From NCBI GenBank assembly GCA_947247005.1, contig OX365957.1:7722817-7786816 (forward strand): a stretch of 64,000 nt of DNA, in the 5' to 3' direction. The first letter of the stretch is position 1. Each line of letters opens with the position of its first letter. The position numbers were made by a program, and so were the translations under genes. Positions 35,167 to 46,440 of the stretch are shown piece after piece. Under the pieces are notes generated by a model, which saw only the letters and a list, made by a program, of their open reading frames with translations, had not been told where the DNA came from and did not search any database. This DNA is from Spisula solida. Lineage: Eukaryota; Mollusca; Bivalvia; Venerida; Mactridae.

Positions 35167-35702
35167 CAACAGATCCAAATTATCACCTCACAATCTGCCC
35201 ATGAAGATAATTACAGCTATATAATAACTCGTCGGCTTAGAATTATTTTGAGCTATATATACATGTATGTACCAAAAATCAATTTTTAGATAATTACAAC
35301 CCTGGGTTCCTAATATGTCGAGCTCTCTAGATAATGCGCCCATTGCTTTCTAAATGAAACACCCGTTACGAAGTTTGTGCGTCACACCTTGCGCTAATTC
35401 AATAATTTTCACTCAATAGTAAGGGTTATTTTGAGTTATGTACGTGAGATAACGCACTATAACCACGCACGTTAATTGATTAAACTTCGTGCTATAACCA
35501 ACCAAAAAGAAGCATTTCGTCACGTGATAGGAAACAAAATACTACACATGACGTCATTTCTTGGAGATAGCTCAAAATTGAAATGACGATGATTATAAAT
35601 AGCTACCTCATGATCGCTCACTATGATTATAGATACAATCAAACTATTGTTCCACTAATGAGCTGTCTCAAAACATACTTTAACAAAACTACATTGTTGT
35701 AT

Positions 35703-35952
35703 GTAATTATTTAGACCTTTCGCTCAAGGATAACCAATAAAAGTGCAGATCCTGTTTTTTTGCTGAAAGGCCGGTAAGTAGAAGAGATAGCAGTGTGATA
35801 CAAGGTTTCCGGGTGGGTTACTCTAGCACTTTTCGAACAGAGTCCTTGGTTCTTTGTAACATCGATACACACGAGACTACCAGGCTAAATTCGAACCAGG
35901 GACCTCCAAATTCGTTGTCGAGAGCGTTAACCACTCGGCCACCGTCCCTATC
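35703..35952 (-). repeat. tRNA-headed SINE
   Basis: Minus strand: GGGACGGTGGCCGAGTGGTT (A-box), CTGGTTCGAATTTAG (B-box), CTCGTGTGTATCGATG, AAAGAACCAAGGA, CCGGAAACCTTGTATCAC and GGTTATCCTTGAGCGAAAGG. These pieces are in the same order as the copy at 37668 (plus), with some core deletion. ORF 35818-36024 lies over it and is spurious. Confidence 0.8.
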
Positions 35953-36302
35953 GTGTTGAACATAACGACGTGACAAAACATTAATAAACAACTTCCAGTG
36001 GCGTTTAACCATAGGAATTTGCAATCAAATAAATAAATAAATAAAAGTACACTAGGCTAGATATACTGTATTTAAAAAAACCGCCTGCATGTAGTAATTT
36101 GCTGTTATTGCCAATTAGCTAATGTCACTAAAAGAAATTCAATAATTCAGAAAATGTTGAGATTGGCATATACAGGGTGTCCCAAAACAAACAAGGATCT
36201 GGGTTAAACATTTGTAACTTTGGCTGTTTTATCAATAACACATCGTCAGTATGACAAAACATCAAGGGATAAACAGAATTCAAAGTACCAGCATCATAAT
36301 TC

Positions 36303-36853
36303 AATGGGGATAACGTATAGAACGGAAGTGATACCCCTGACGGGTTTTCGAGTGTAAATTTCGTCGCTTCGGTAAGTAAATCTTGATTTTTCTTTGTTTT
36401 GTAAGACGCTTTCAATGAAATCACCTAGCCCACCGTACCCGGCCCTATGGATACTTGCAGACCCAAGCCCATTTTCCCTTCAAATACCTGTGATTAAGGA
36501 GAACATTCGATTCTAGTGCGGTTTTGGTTACTGCACCCCTGACGACCCGTCTACATTTTCCCCAATTTCTGCCGATTTGCATGGTGTGTTGCTGTTTTAT
36601 GGTGCCAACTTCATTGTTGACCTTATTCTATGTATGCATTTTGCAAAATTAGTTCGATGCAGTCAGGTTATGAGGCAGAATAGACGAAAGAACCACTATG
36701 ATACACCTGACGGTTGCTGTCCCTCACTGATACCCCTGACGCCTCAAAATACTATAATGTTGTAATACGATGTCGGTCGGCTCTGTACATGTTCAACCAC
36801 TAAAAAATCAAGATTCTAATCAATACAGTTATTGCGTAAATACATGAAGAACT
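36303..36853 (+). repeat. Left arm of a 0.55-kb inverted repeat
   Basis: From CAATGGGGATAACGTATAG to ACATGAAGAACT this ~551-bp arm matches 39340-39882 in inverse orientation with only scattered differences and a few short indels. The word TGATACCCCTGACG, or a variant, occurs about four times in the arm. Both arms keep the same 62-codon frame (here 36577-36765, TTG-initiated, containing FAKLVRCSQVMRQNRRKNHY). Confidence 0.9.
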
Positions 36854-37667
36854 TGATAAACAATTCCAATAGACAAAAACAGTTGCAAACATAGATTTGG
36901 AATCGTACAGCAAGACAAGTTGTTTGAGCTATAACAATTCATATCACAAATTATTATAAAGGAGTCCGTATTAATTTATTTATTAATCTTACATTTCGAC
37001 GGCTCATTGTTGAATATTGGAACCACCGTAAATGGGTTGTTATTAAGCTGCTGTTTGCTGTGTGGGTGCCTTGATACTTCAGTAAGTACTACTTAGGAAG
37101 CTCCACCAATCTAAACGAAATGCTTGTTCATAATAGGCAATATTTGACAAGCATTTTTATAAATTAATTGTGATATATCGTTGTTTCGCATCGAATTGTG
37201 TTTAGGAAATATAACTTATGTGAATATTCAGACTTAATAATTCAGATCACCTCACGATGTAACGCGGACATTATTTTATACACGCGTTCGTTTCAATTCA
37301 AATATGACATTGTATTACTTCATGACATGTACTTGTATTACATTTCTTATTCTTCTTTCTTTGAACGCTTTACTTATTACTTACATTTCTATTTATTTAC
37401 ATCCAGTTCTTGTTTACTTTGACCAGTAACCACCCATCAAATTAAAGTCAAGTGTGACTGACATGATGTAAATTATAGAATGATGTATAGTTTAACTTAT
37501 ACAGCAGATTAATATATTGTGATCTGAGGTACCTTGTACTGCCCTGCATTCAACGAAGCTTTACGTGAGGGGTGTTACGTACCTATGTCGTACCTGCCCT
37601 GCGTTCAAGGAAAGTTACCTGTAAACATGTTAAAAATCAGGGTTTTTTGTCGCTATAATTATGGGTG

Positions 37668-38018
37668 GCATGGTGGTCGAGTGGATAACGCCCTTGACTA
37701 CTGATCGAGAGGTCCCTGGTTCGAATTTCGGCCGGGACACTTGGTCATTTCTGGAACGCTTTTCAGTGTTTCCCACCCAACTAGAGATGAGCTGGTTGGA
37801 AACATAGAAGTAGTCTCGCGTGTATCGGTGCTATACATCGGGCACGTTAAAGAACCAGGGAGTCTATTCGGAACGAGCTAGGGTAACGCACCCGGATTCC
37901 TTGTATCACAACTCTTTCTTCTACTCGCTGTCCCTTCAGCAAAAAACAGGACCCCATTGGAAATAAGTGCTTGCACTTTCATGGGTTATCCTTGACCGAA
38001 AGGCCATAATAATTACAT
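37668..38018 (+). repeat. tRNA-headed SINE, longest copy
   Basis: Starts GGGTGGCATGGTGGTCGAG. A-box TGGTCGAGTGGATAACG and B-box GGTTCGAATTTCGG are well kept, followed by the core TATCGGTGCTATACATCGGG, CACGTTAAAGAACCAGG, CCGGATTCCTTGTATCAC, and the 3' tail GGTTATCCTTGACCGAAAGG. It lies inside the palindromic element and so post-dates it. The tRNA-like head is not a functional tRNA gene, given its tail and mismatched stems. Confidence 0.85.
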
Positions 38019-38685
38019 ATGCACATACACATAATCCTTCGCTGTACGCTTCGTTTGCGGCAAACAATTTGAAAGTATAAGTCCCCGTTCTTTTCGTTCT
38101 CAGTTTTGAAATATGTACGCATGTACGGGTTTTGCTATTCATATTCTTTTGTTTGCCTCTGTCTGCCATTTTGTTTAATTACACCAATACACGCACACCA
38201 CCTCAGGATATGGTTATTGTTCAACGAATAACAGGTACGTACCAGGTAAAAACGTGCGTCACTTTATTTTTTCCTTGAACGCAGGGCTGTTATTCATTTA
38301 ACGTTATGTTAAAAAAACCTGTTCGTCACGTGAGCGAAGTTTGGCTAACCATATCCGGAGGTGGTATACCTAAATTGGTAAATTTTAACAAAATGGCGGA
38401 CAGAGGCAAACAAAACAATGGCAATAATGCAACCCATGCATCCGTACATATATCGAAATGTCCTGCGTTCAACGAAGAATTACGTGACGCTCGTTTCGAC
38501 ATGTTATTCTTCGTTGAACGCAGGGTGGTCGAGAAGGGAAAAAACGGAGATTTATACTTTCAATGTGTTTGTCGCAAACGAAGCGTACAACCAAGGATTG
38601 TAACGACAAAACCCTCTTTTTTAACATGTTTGCAGGTAACATTCCTTGAACGCAGGGATGTTTTGTTATGCTTGTTCAAGTGAAT
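37936..38685. repeat. Inner inverted duplication with mirrored MADRGKQ ORFs
   Basis: Minus strand 38169-37936 reads MADRGKQKNMNSKTRTCVHI...; plus strand from 38393 reads MADRGKQNNGNNATHASVHI... The frames share TYTFKLFAANEAYSEG-like and DLYFQCVCRKRSVQP-like segments, so an ancestral coding piece is present head to head. The words CCTGCGTTCAACGAA and TTCGTTGAACGCAGG occur repeatedly from 37540 to 38660. No protein family recognised. Confidence 0.6.
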
Positions 38686-39339
38686 ATTACACAAGTTAAT
38701 AACATTATTTAATGTTTGCTTATCGTTCGTGTAATTATATAAGCGGAAACTAGCAGCCACTACTCGGTATCATTTCCGGGTCGCGGAAACTTGTGACAGT
38801 TCACTCAATAGCCATCGATCCAGAAACAAGCAATTCAGACGTTGCAGGTATCGATGCATGTCAACAAACTCTTTAAATTGACATACCTTTCTATGTCTGA
38901 AGTATGCTTATTTACATGTGCGTTTGATTTGAACGATCAACGCTGTGTTTGCTATAAACCGGTGTAGTTGTGAACGTAATGTACATGTGTAGAATACCAC
39001 CAAACTCCTGGCAGTAGCTCACTACCTTAGTCCTTACTTAAGTATTGAAGAAAATATAAATAAATCCGTAAACTAGTTCCTTGCGTACTTATAGTTCTAA
39101 ATAGTAAATCGGCTTTCAAAAATAATGTTAACATTAAAAAATAAATTCAGTTTATACTTCTTCAAACACCATAGCCAATCAAAATGGGTGGCTTTCGATT
39201 TCTGTTGATATTTTATATTGCCAGTCTTTGTTTTGCATGTGTCTGATTATATTATAACGTCTATTTTATCAATAAAACAATGCGTAGGAACTTCTTTTAA
39301 CGGTTTGTTCTACATTGGTAGAGAAGTGCCAGAACTATG

Positions 39340-39882
39340 AGTTCTTCATGTTTTTACGCAATTGATTAGAATCTTGATTTTTTAGTGGTTGATCATGTAC
39401 AGAGCCGACCGTCTCGTATTACAACATTATAGTATTTTGAGGCGTCAGGGGTATCAGTGAGGGACAGCAACCGTCAGGGGTATCACAGTGGTTCTTTCGT
39501 CTATTCTGCCTCATAACCTGACTGCATCGAACTAATTTTGCAAAATGCATACATAGAATAAGGTAAACAATGAAGTTGACCCCATAAAACAGCAACACAC
39601 CATGCAAATCGGCAGAAATTGGAAAAAATGTAGACGGGTCGTCAGGGGTGCAGTAACCAAAACCGCACTAGAATCGAATGTTCTCCTTAATCACAGGTAT
39701 TTGAAGGGAAAATGGGCTTGGGTCTGCAAGTATCCATAGGGCCGGGTACGGTGGGCTAGGTGATTTCATTGAAAGCGTCTTACAAAACAAAGAAAAATCA
39801 AGATTTACTTACCGAAGCGACGAAATTTACACTCGAAAAACCGTCAGGGGTATCACTTCCGTTCTATACGTTATCCCCATTG
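39340..39882 (-). repeat. Right arm of the 0.55-kb inverted repeat
   Basis: Inverse counterpart of 36303-36853. It ends CGTTATCCCCATTG where the left arm starts CAATGGGGATAACG, so this is the outer boundary. The mirrored 62-codon frame is at 39607-39419 on the minus strand and differs from the left one at a few residues only. Confidence 0.9.
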
Positions 39883-40371
39883 TAATTGTGATTGTTTGGT
39901 CCAATATCCAGAGTTACCTCGTTTTCAATCACGTATTTCAGTATATTAGCATACAATGAACAAGGAATTTCCGCGTGTTCATGGAGAAAAATTTACATGC
40001 TGACCCAAATGACATCTCAGGTGTCCCATAGTCAAGGATTATGGATCTGCATACACTTTAAATTATGTTCATCAAGTAGGGCAAACAGATTCACTATAGG
40101 GTTCATGTCCGCGCTAAATATAGGCCGGGTATAAGGTCAAATGTCAGTACTTTCTCGCGAACGTATCCTGGTTTTGCTGCCGATTTGCTGTTTTTTCTGC
40201 TTCCTTATAAATTCTGACACACTTTAAATGACGCTAATAATATATCTATGAACTGTTGATATGGTTACAGTTCACTTTAATTTATATCTTTCTAAGCTTT
40301 CTTGTTGATTGTTCTAAATAATAATAAATTACTATCTTTGCTTGTTTTCCGTAGGGAAATATATAAGGACT

Positions 40372-40478
40372 CTGAGTCAATTTCACGAGTTTAATATTTC
40401 GGCCGACGGCCTTCTTCAGAAATATAGTTTCTGAAGAAGGCCGTCGGCCGAAATATTAAACTCGTGAAATTGACTCAG
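40372..40478. repeat. Perfect 51-bp palindrome with 5-base loop
   Basis: CTGAGTCAATTTCACGAG through CTTCTTCAGAAA (40372-40422) is repeated exactly as its reverse complement at 40428-40478, separated by TATAG. The inner half contains GGCCGACGGCC on one side and GGCCGTCGGCC on the other. The sequence CTGAAGA-AGGCC-GTC-GGCC-GAAA at 40431-40453 resembles the ends of some invertebrate retroelements. Confidence 0.95.
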
Positions 40479-40919
40479 AATAATAAATTAATATTTATAG
40501 TTTGCTTCTTGGGGATTTAATGAATATTTTGAAGGTTGCATGCTTCCCTTTTATTTGTAAACTCGCCACTTTCTCACAGCTTTCATTATTTTATTGCAAA
40601 GTTATTCAATTTTCACAAGATTATCACCATCTTTGTGATTTTAAAGCCTTGTTTTCTCAATGAATGCTCAGACGACAATGTCTTATCATTTTCTTATGAC
40701 GTTTTCTACGGTAGTCTGCAAACAAAACCAGGAAATGACACCATAGGCAAAATGATGACATCGCGTCCTGTTTTAAAGCAAATCATAATAAACGTACCTG
40801 CGTTAGAAGTAGAGATCACTTTAAACACTCTCATAAAAGAACAATCAAAATTCATAGCAAATTAAATAAGTTATAAGAGTTTTAGATAGGTCCCCGTTTT
40901 TTGGACACCCTGTATATAT

Positions 40920-41610
40920 TAATTCATTGATCATAACGTGAATACGAATGATGTTTCAAGTAAGCCGGATATTATTCAAACAGATTCAATGACATGCAGT
41001 GCAAATAGAACACCACAAACTCGGAATTGTGTTGTATTTCTTTTTTTGCAAAGATTGCGTAATTGTACAAGCTTAATATATAATTTTTATGCAATGTTAA
41101 TAGATATATGGTGCGAACATATCAACGTAATCCTCAAACTTTCTATTAATATAGTTTAATAATTTAAAACAGTTGTTCTTGAGTAGAATATTTTACCTTC
41201 GGTATAACGTGAAACACCAAACTAATCGCCTACATGACACGACTTCTCGGGGAGAAATTGATATATGCCACACAAGAAACTTGTAATACCATTATACATG
41301 TATAAAGGTCGAGACCCTAGTGATTCGATTCGCACTATAAAGTTACCGTGAATATAGAATTTTAAATGTATTGTCAACAATGTTGTCTACTTAAATTGCA
41401 TAATACTTATCATTTTTTTTAGATTTGATTTAATTTAGATACTTTTAACACATGACGTAGTTGATGTCGACGCATGCGCCCTAAACCGATTCATCATTCT
41501 TAAGTGGTTAAATAAACTGACATTTATCGCGATTGTTCACAATAATTACCATATGTTAATTATATTGTATTGTAATGAGCTAAACTTTAAAGTGTAAACA
41601 TACATACATT
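40920..41610. other. Intergenic region upstream of the esterase gene
   Basis: AT-rich with no repeat I recognise. It should contain the promoter of the gene that starts at 41617, but I see no convincing TATA box or initiator to mark. The ORF 40938-41159 has no supporting features. Confidence 0.35.
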
Positions 41611-41616
41611 TCTGAT

Positions 41617-44136
41617 ATGGATTCCGTTTACATTTGTTTGTTTGTCTTAGTATGCGGTGTGGCAAGGATACTTTCAGAGCAGGTAAAGGTGTCATCACCG
41701 ATAGGTGACATAGTTGGAATCAGGGACGATTTCATCTTTGCTGGAACTACGTATAAAGTACGAAAGTTTCTGGGTATTCCATACGCCGAAAGCCCAGCTG
41801 GAGAAAATAGATTTACCAAGCCGGCAAAGAAAGCTCCCTTTTCTGACGATTATTACGCAGTCGATGACGGAATGTCATGTGTACAAAATACCAAACTGTA
41901 TCCGGGATTACACATGCTTCTAGCTGATGAAGATTGTCTCAACTTGAACATTTACGTTCCAGACAGTGCGTCAGTTAATAATACCAAGACGGTGATGGTT
42001 TTCATCCACGACGGCGGGTTTCAGATTGTCTCACAGATATTTTATCCTGCCGAAGCACTGCCTGCTCTATATGATGTTGTCTATGTGACATTAAACTACA
42101 GACTCAATGTTTATGGTTTTCTTGCGAGTAAGAAACATGGTTTGAGTGGTAACTATGGACTCTGGGATCAACACATGGCTATACGGTGGATACATGATAA
42201 CATAGCATCGTTCGGTGGAAATCCTGATCAAGTGACGTTGTTCGGTATATGGGCAGGTGCTGCCTCGGTGATGTACCAAGCTTTATATGACGGTAACAAG
42301 GGCTTATTTAATCGTATAATACTTCAAAGTGGAGTAGTTGGTGCCTACTGGTCATATACAAGAGATCCCGACTTAACTTTCAATAACACTGTAAAATCAG
42401 TTGGGTGTGAACGTGAAGAAACGACGGAAGTGATGTCATGTCTACGCCAAGCAAACCTCAGTTTTGACGAAGCTTATACGTCAACATTTGCGGTCGATGG
42501 TATCTATTTACCCGTACAGGACGGGGAGTTTGTCAAGTACGATCCTGCCGACCTTTATAATATCAAAAACCCATCGTCAGTTGAAGCACTTCGTAACTTT
42601 GCTTCTGTTGATATTATTAATGGATTCAACAGCCACGAAGGGTTTATCATGTTTAAACGGTCACTTGGCGCGCCTACTTATTCGGATGTCCCTAATCTTA
42701 CAAGTGGACTCACTTTATCAGATTTTAACACGTATGTTGACAATTACGATGCCTACGCTGGGAATCTATTTAACAATGACGTACGTACGTCCGTTATTCA
42801 TAAATATACCGATTGTGACAATCCAGGAGACGCCATAGCAAGACGAACCAACCTACTAGATTTAATATCCGACACAAGTATTCATGTTCCAGCGATACAG
42901 GCATGTACTGCGCATGCGCTAAGATCTAAAGATCGACACACTTACATGTACAGGTTTGAATATCGTCCTGTAAGTTACAGCAAAGAACCAGAATGGGAAT
43001 TACCTGAATGGGTGACCGGAGCTATCCATGGCGATGAAAAGCGTTTTATGCTAGGCTTTCCATTATTCGCGATGCAGGGAACCGATCCTGCTTTCGTTGT
43101 GCCGAACAGTGAAATTGAATTGTCAAAGTTAATGATGAAATTCTGGACACAGTTTGCAAAATTAGGGTAAGAATTTTTAATCAACAATTTAGGTTTGAAT
43201 CCTTGTCCGTAGACAATGCATTTCTGGATATATTATTTTTAATTTAGAACTTGAACTGAAGTTTAAAAAGCACCGAGTTACAAAGTGAGCTTTTTTATGA
43301 ATCTTCGTCCGTCCGTTCACAATTTGCTTGTAAACTGTGTAGGCATTAGTATAGGTCAATTTTTTATTGGGTCATATGTGGTCAAAAACTAGGTCACTAG
43401 GTTAAATAATAGAAAACCCTTGTGTATACACTACAGGTCATGATTTTGGCCTAATCTTTATTAAACTTAGTCACAATGATCATCTCAATAACATCTAGGT
43501 CAAGTACGACATTGGGTCATCCTGGGTCAATAACTTGGTCACTATGTCAAATCATCGAAAAACCCTTGAATTATCACTGAAGGTCACAATTCTGGACTTA
43601 TCATTATGAAACGTGGTCACAATAATCAGACTTTTTGGGAAAACCAATAAAACTAAAATTTGCATAGTGATTTTAGAAATGTTGTAAAACAGGGAAGGTA
43701 AAAATCAACATTTAACTTTTACATCCGTTGTATTCATTTTTCGGGATAATTTGTTTTTTTAAAGCGTTTTATACACATTTATTTTTAAAAAAAATATACT
43801 AAGCTAAGTATTGCCTATTTTCAATTATTTTACCTTTATTTCAGAAACCCAAATGGTGACGATACGTCAAATGCTTGGCCCGAGTATGAACCGGGAAACG
43901 GAGAGTACATCATATTGAAAACTGATTCGGTCCCGTTTTCGGTCGGAGATCACTTCCGGGATGAATATGTTTACTACTGGAGTACGGTATATCCCAGACT
44001 TGTTGCCGACATGAAGGGAGCTGATAGACAAACTAACTGTACCTACGTAACTGGAAGAGCGACATCCAACGTGTCCCACCATAGCTATATAATACTGTAT
44101 TACTTTGTAGTGATGGCACTCAAACTTAAATCATAG
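41617..44136 (+). CDS. Cholinesterase-like (carboxylesterase type B) protein lacking the catalytic Ser
   Basis: Two exons, 41617-43166 and 43845-44136, joined in phase 2 across a GT-AG intron (ATTAGG|GTAAGA, TTATTTCAG|A), give 613 residues, normal for the family. A signal peptide (residues 1-20) is followed by the type-B esterase fold: FLGIPYAESP at 51, EDCLNLNIYVP at 105 with the conserved Cys88-Cys107 pair, FIHDGGF at 129, WDQHMAIRWIHDNIASFGGN at 183, and VTLFGIWAGAASV at 206. The nucleophile motif GESAG is GIWAG here, with Trp at position 212. The acid (Glu341 in NSHEGF) and the His (His471 in AIHGDE) are present. The oxyanion GGG is DGG. The C-terminus ends in a hydrophobic stretch (IILYYFVVMAL), so a GPI or membrane anchor is possible. 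It is probably a non-enzymatic adhesion or binding protein, like neuroligin-type relatives. Confidence 0.93.
43272..43645 (+). repeat. Repeat A fragment in the esterase intron
   Basis: Contains AGTGAGCTTTTTTATGAATC, TTCGTCCGTCCG and the AACTAGGTCACTAGGTTAAA-type units of repeat A, without its characteristic ends. It fills part of the intron 43167-43844. Confidence 0.65.
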
Positions 44137-45330
44137 TAACTCGTTTTGTTGCGCCGTTTCTGTGGACTGCGTTAATGTGGGTTTGCCTACTATATTTGTA
44201 GCTCATGACACTGACATTAACATGATCATAATCTAAAATGATAGAAATAAGTGGTAACGTTATTGCACGCACTTTTGCTGGGCTGATATCTAACACACTG
44301 AACATTTGCTACCCGATGTCCGCATGATGTCTAGACATCGTGTACACATCTGATACATATATCGTCCGGCTGATGTCTAGACATCGGGTACACATCCGAT
44401 ACATACATCGTCCGGCTGATGTATGTCCTAGGTATTATCACTGTGAGGAACCCTGCTTCTTTTCCTACCTATGGTATACTTCAAAACTTAGCTCCAAACC
44501 GTAGCATTTTCTGAAAATAGCTCCGGACTGTAGCATTTTCATTTCAGCTCCGAACTGTAGCATTTATGTTTATGGCGTCTCATTTTGTCTGTTGTCCATA
44601 TTTATCAGAAATATTTTGCTTGTTGGTCTTAAATATTGCGACCCATAATGTGTAGACGCTATTAAATTGTAACTTTTAATGAAGCTGTAATTTATTTGGG
44701 ACATGTTTTAGTGAATCGAACCGTAGCATAGCATAGCATATTGCGGTTTACGAAATGCGCCGTTGCACAAATAACAAAAAGTACACAATATTGTCACTTA
44801 GGTAAGAGCGTCGAAAGGAGACGGAACTCGTCTAAATTTCATCCAAATCGGTCAATTATTAAGAAAGTTACAAGCAAAAATGTTACCTGAATCGAGGCGG
44901 TATGTTGACAAAATTGGCTCCGAACATTAGCATCTGGTCACGTGAGTTCCCAACAGTGATTATAATACTATATAATTTAGTGTAATTTTCAATTGAATGT
45001 GTTGTTGTTTTTTTACTTTGGGGGTCCCCCCCCCCCAATAGTCCGGTGTAGTATGAATTCCGCAAGTTTATGAAAAATGCAAGTTTCGCTTCCGCTTCCG
45101 GATTCACTGTATAGGTTATGAGATGCGTAAGTCGTGAGAATTGGAAGTTTTACTTCGATTATCGCTGAATTGTTTTCTAACCCCCCCCCCCCCCCCTTCA
45201 AAAGTTCTATATATAGAATCTATACCTTATTTGATAACGGAGATATAATTGTAAAATGGATCTCGCATTGTATTGAATTTTAATTGATGAACGCTTCGAT
45301 CGTATATAACGGGCCTTGTATACGTCCGTT
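44137..45330. other. Intergenic stretch with short tandem duplications
   Basis: Holds a twofold repeat of about 57 bp (GATGTCTAGACATCG...ATCGTCCGGCT, 44320-44430), three copies of AGCTCCGAACTGTAGCATTT at about 44488-44565, and two poly-C tracts (45028 and 45181). No coding region. Confidence 0.45.
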
Positions 45331-45333
45331 CAG

Positions 45334-46440
45334 TACGGAATCCTGTTAGTGTTATTTTAAATATCGCCCTCCAAGGGCGAGACACGAGAATTACGCGAGG
45401 TAAGAAACGAGACACGAGAATTAGACGCGATATTTGAAACGAGAACTCGCTCTAGACCCACAACTTTTGCAAGTTAATATCTAATATCGTGTAATTCTCG
45501 CGTATCGTATCGTGTCTCGCAGTTGATTCTCGCGCCTCGTTTTAAATATCGCGTCTTAATCTCGTGTCTCGACTTCCAAGGACGAGACACGATAGTTAAA
45601 ACGAGAAACGAGAATTCAACGCGAGGCTCGAGAATCCAACGCGAGACACGACAATGCTATCGTGCAAATATCGCGCAATTCTCTTGCCTCGCGTTTCTAT
45701 TTGGTCCACGAGACACGAGAACTCAAACGAGACACGAGAATTAAACGCGAGGCACGAGGATGCTATCGCGTCGATACAGCAATTCTCGCGTCGATAGCAT
45801 TATCGTGTATCGCGTCGAGACACGAGAATTGCGCGATAGCATTGTCGTGTATCGCTGCGAGACACGAGAATTGCGCGAAACCATTGTCGTGTATCGGGGC
45901 GAGACACGAGAATTGCGCGATATTTGCCCGATAGCATTCTCGTGCCTCGCCTTCAATTCTCGTGTCTCGCTTTAATTCTCGTGTCTCGTGGGGGGGGGGG
46001 GGGTAGAAAAGCGAGGCAAGAGAATTGCGCGATATTTGCACGATAGCATTGTCGTGTCTCACGCTGGATTCTCGTGCCTCGCATTGAATTCTCGTGTCTC
46101 GTTTAATTCTCGTGTCTCGCCCTTGGAAGTCGAGACCCGAGATTAAGAGGCGATATTTGAAACGAAGCACGAGAATCATCCGCGAGGCACGATACGATAC
46201 GCGAGAATTACACGATATTAGATATTAGCTTGTAAAAGTTGTGGGTCTAGGGCGAGATTAAAACCGCGAGAATTCAATTTTTAATTCTCGTGTCTCGTTT
46301 CAACCCTCGCGCAATTCTCGTGTCTCGTTTTAAATATCGCGTCTAATTCTCGTGTCTCAATTCTTGCCTCGCGCAATTCTCGTGTCTCGCCCTTGGAGGG
46401 CGATACACGATATTTAAAATGGCACTAACAGGATTCCGTA
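45334..46440. mobile_element. 1.1-kb foldback element with 6-bp target duplication
   Basis: Ends are TACGGAATCCTGTTAGTG at the left and CACTAACAGGATTCCGTA at the right, exact inverted copies. Immediately outside both ends is GTTCAG (45328-45333 and 46441-46446), a 6-bp target-site duplication. The interior is a mosaic of CGAGACACGAGAATT in both orientations (AATTCTCGTGTCTCG) together with AATATCGCG and GCGATAGCATTGTCGTG words, so the whole element can fold on itself. The centre has three ~60-bp tandem units (45795-45915). All ORFs here are by-products. Confidence 0.9.

Larger units (their letters stand above)
36170..40915. mobile_element. 4.7-kb composite element with mariner-like inverted ends
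   Basis: The left end ATACAGGGTGTCCCAAAAC and the inverted right end ATACAGGGTGTCCAAAAAAC are flanked by TA, as in Tc1/mariner-type elements. The outer segments hold only small frames; minus strand near 40110 reads ADMNPIVNLFALLDEH, faintly like the C-terminal DxNPIE block of Tc1/mariner transposases but in a degraded frame. Most of the interior is a second palindromic element (36303-39882). The two ends could therefore belong to one element carrying the other, or be a coincidence of two MITE ends. Confidence 0.5.

Noticed and set aside
37668..37742. Functional tRNA gene
   Set aside because: A- and B-boxes are good but the same head with the same long core recurs at 8.4, 35.8 and 52.5 kb; it is a SINE family.
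39892..40134. Plus-strand 80-codon ORF in the composite element
   Set aside because: No motif on this strand; the opposite strand shows a faint transposase-like block, so the forward frame is likely a shadow.
45523..46179. ORFs of 70-138 codons rich in RDTR/HENC words
   Set aside because: They are by-products of the CGAGACACGAGAATT foldback element.
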